DNA from: Clostridia bacterium
GTDB taxonomy: Bacteria > Bacillota_A > Clostridia > Christensenellales > Aristaeellaceae
DNA length: 5,149 nucleotides
Assembly: GCA_900754775.1 (NCBI GenBank)
Contig: CAAEDZ010000019.1
Span: 1 to 5,149 of the forward strand
Direction: 5' to 3'
The stretch's first letter is position 1; each line of letters starts with the position of its first letter. Made by a program: the position numbers and the translations under genes. Below are positions 4,751-5,149 of the stretch, piece by piece. The notes beneath the pieces are model-generated. The model did not search any database. It saw only the letters and a program-made list of their open reading frames with translations, and was not told the DNA's origin.

Positions 4751-5149
4751 ATGGCTCAGTTGAGCGACTCCATCGAGCAGTTCATCAAGGAACTTATGGA
4801 CGAAGGCTCACAGATCGAGGTGCGCCGCAACGAGCTGGCGCAGCACTTTGGCTGCGCGCCTTCGCAGATAAACTACGTGCTGGCGACGCGATTCTCGGTC
4901 GATCACGGCTACATCATCGAATCGCGGCGCGGCGGCGGCGGCTATGTGCGCATCGTGCGCATGCGCGAGCGCGGGGAGGGAAATCTGCTCAACATGCTTT
5001 TGAAGCGCATCGGCAACTCCATCCCCGAAGAAAACGCCTGCGCGATCATCGCCCACCTGCTCGACCGCAATTTGGTCACGACCAACGAAGCCAAGCTCAT
5101 GCGCGCGGCGGTCTCGCGCAATGCGCTGGCCCTGCCCGTCAGCGCCAAG
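4751..5149 (+). CDS. ctsR: CtsR, class III heat-shock repressor, 5' part
   Basis: The visible 133 residues run open to the window edge; family members are about 150 long, so some 20 residues are missing. CtsR is a dimeric winged-helix repressor of clp and related stress genes in Firmicutes. It is inactivated by heat through its glycine-rich wing and is controlled by the McsA/McsB/Clp system. The N-terminus (SDSIEQFIKELMDE) precedes the helix-turn-helix at about 26-48 (RNELAQHFGCAPSQINYVLA, then TRF). GYIIESRRGGGGYVRI contains the tetraglycine wing loop at 61-64, followed by the C-terminal dimerisation helices (LLNMLLKRIGNSI, EAKLMRAAV). The start at ATG 4751 has GAGGTG at 4738-4743 with 7 nt spacing. 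Two matching CtsR operators sit in its own promoter, so autoregulation is well supported. Relatives have mcsA, mcsB and clpC next; these are outside the window. Confidence 0.96.
   Translation, partial: MAQLSDSIEQFIKELMDEGSQIEVRRNELAQHFGCAPSQINYVLATRFSVDHGYIIESRRGGGGYVRIVRMRERGEGNLLNMLLKRIGNSIPEENACAIIAHLLDRNLVTTNEAKLMRAAVSRNALALPVSAK

Overview
This is a GC-rich chromosomal segment with every gene on the + strand. The gene content points to an endospore-forming Firmicute, most likely a Clostridia-type anaerobe. SpoVT is a sporulation regulator, CtsR is a Firmicutes-specific heat-shock repressor, and RqcP and a two-domain MazG of the YabN type are typical Firmicutes neighbours of spoVT. I cannot place it to genus. 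Nothing suggests a mobile element, phage, CRISPR array, tRNA or rRNA.

Layout, left to right. (1) The 3' part of spoVT runs to 483. (2) A 56-nt gap carries a strong sigma-A-type promoter with an extended -10, followed by mazG/yabN, which has an N-terminal tetrapyrrole-methylase-like domain and two MazG pyrophosphohydrolase domains. (3) A 119-nt gap containing a perfect 17-bp palindrome leads to hup (nucleoid protein HU). (4) A 120-nt gap with a terminator-like hairpin precedes a tight three-gene set. In it, rqcP (ribosome quality control) overlaps ispDF (fused isoprenoid enzyme) by 4 nt, and ispDF is 1 nt from mtnN (MTA/SAH nucleosidase). (5) A 126-nt gap holds a consensus promoter whose -10 lies between two CtsR-box-like operators, followed by ctsR, which runs off the right edge.

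Most of the genes are housekeeping: nucleotide sanitation (MazG), chromosome packaging (HU), rescue of stalled ribosomes (RqcP), MEP-pathway isoprenoid synthesis (IspDF) and clearing of SAM by-products (MtnN). At the ends are two regulators, SpoVT for late sporulation and CtsR for the Clp/heat-shock regulon. I infer three or four transcription units: spoVT, mazG with or without hup, rqcP-ispDF-mtnN, and an autoregulated ctsR operon whose further genes (mcsA, mcsB and clpC in relatives) would lie beyond the window.

I see no wholly new system here. The best leads are a well-placed ribosome binding site and ATG inside ispDF, exactly at the IspF domain boundary; two opposed CtsR boxes bracketing the ctsR -10; and a YabN-type methylase domain that has lost its recognisable SAM-binding motifs.
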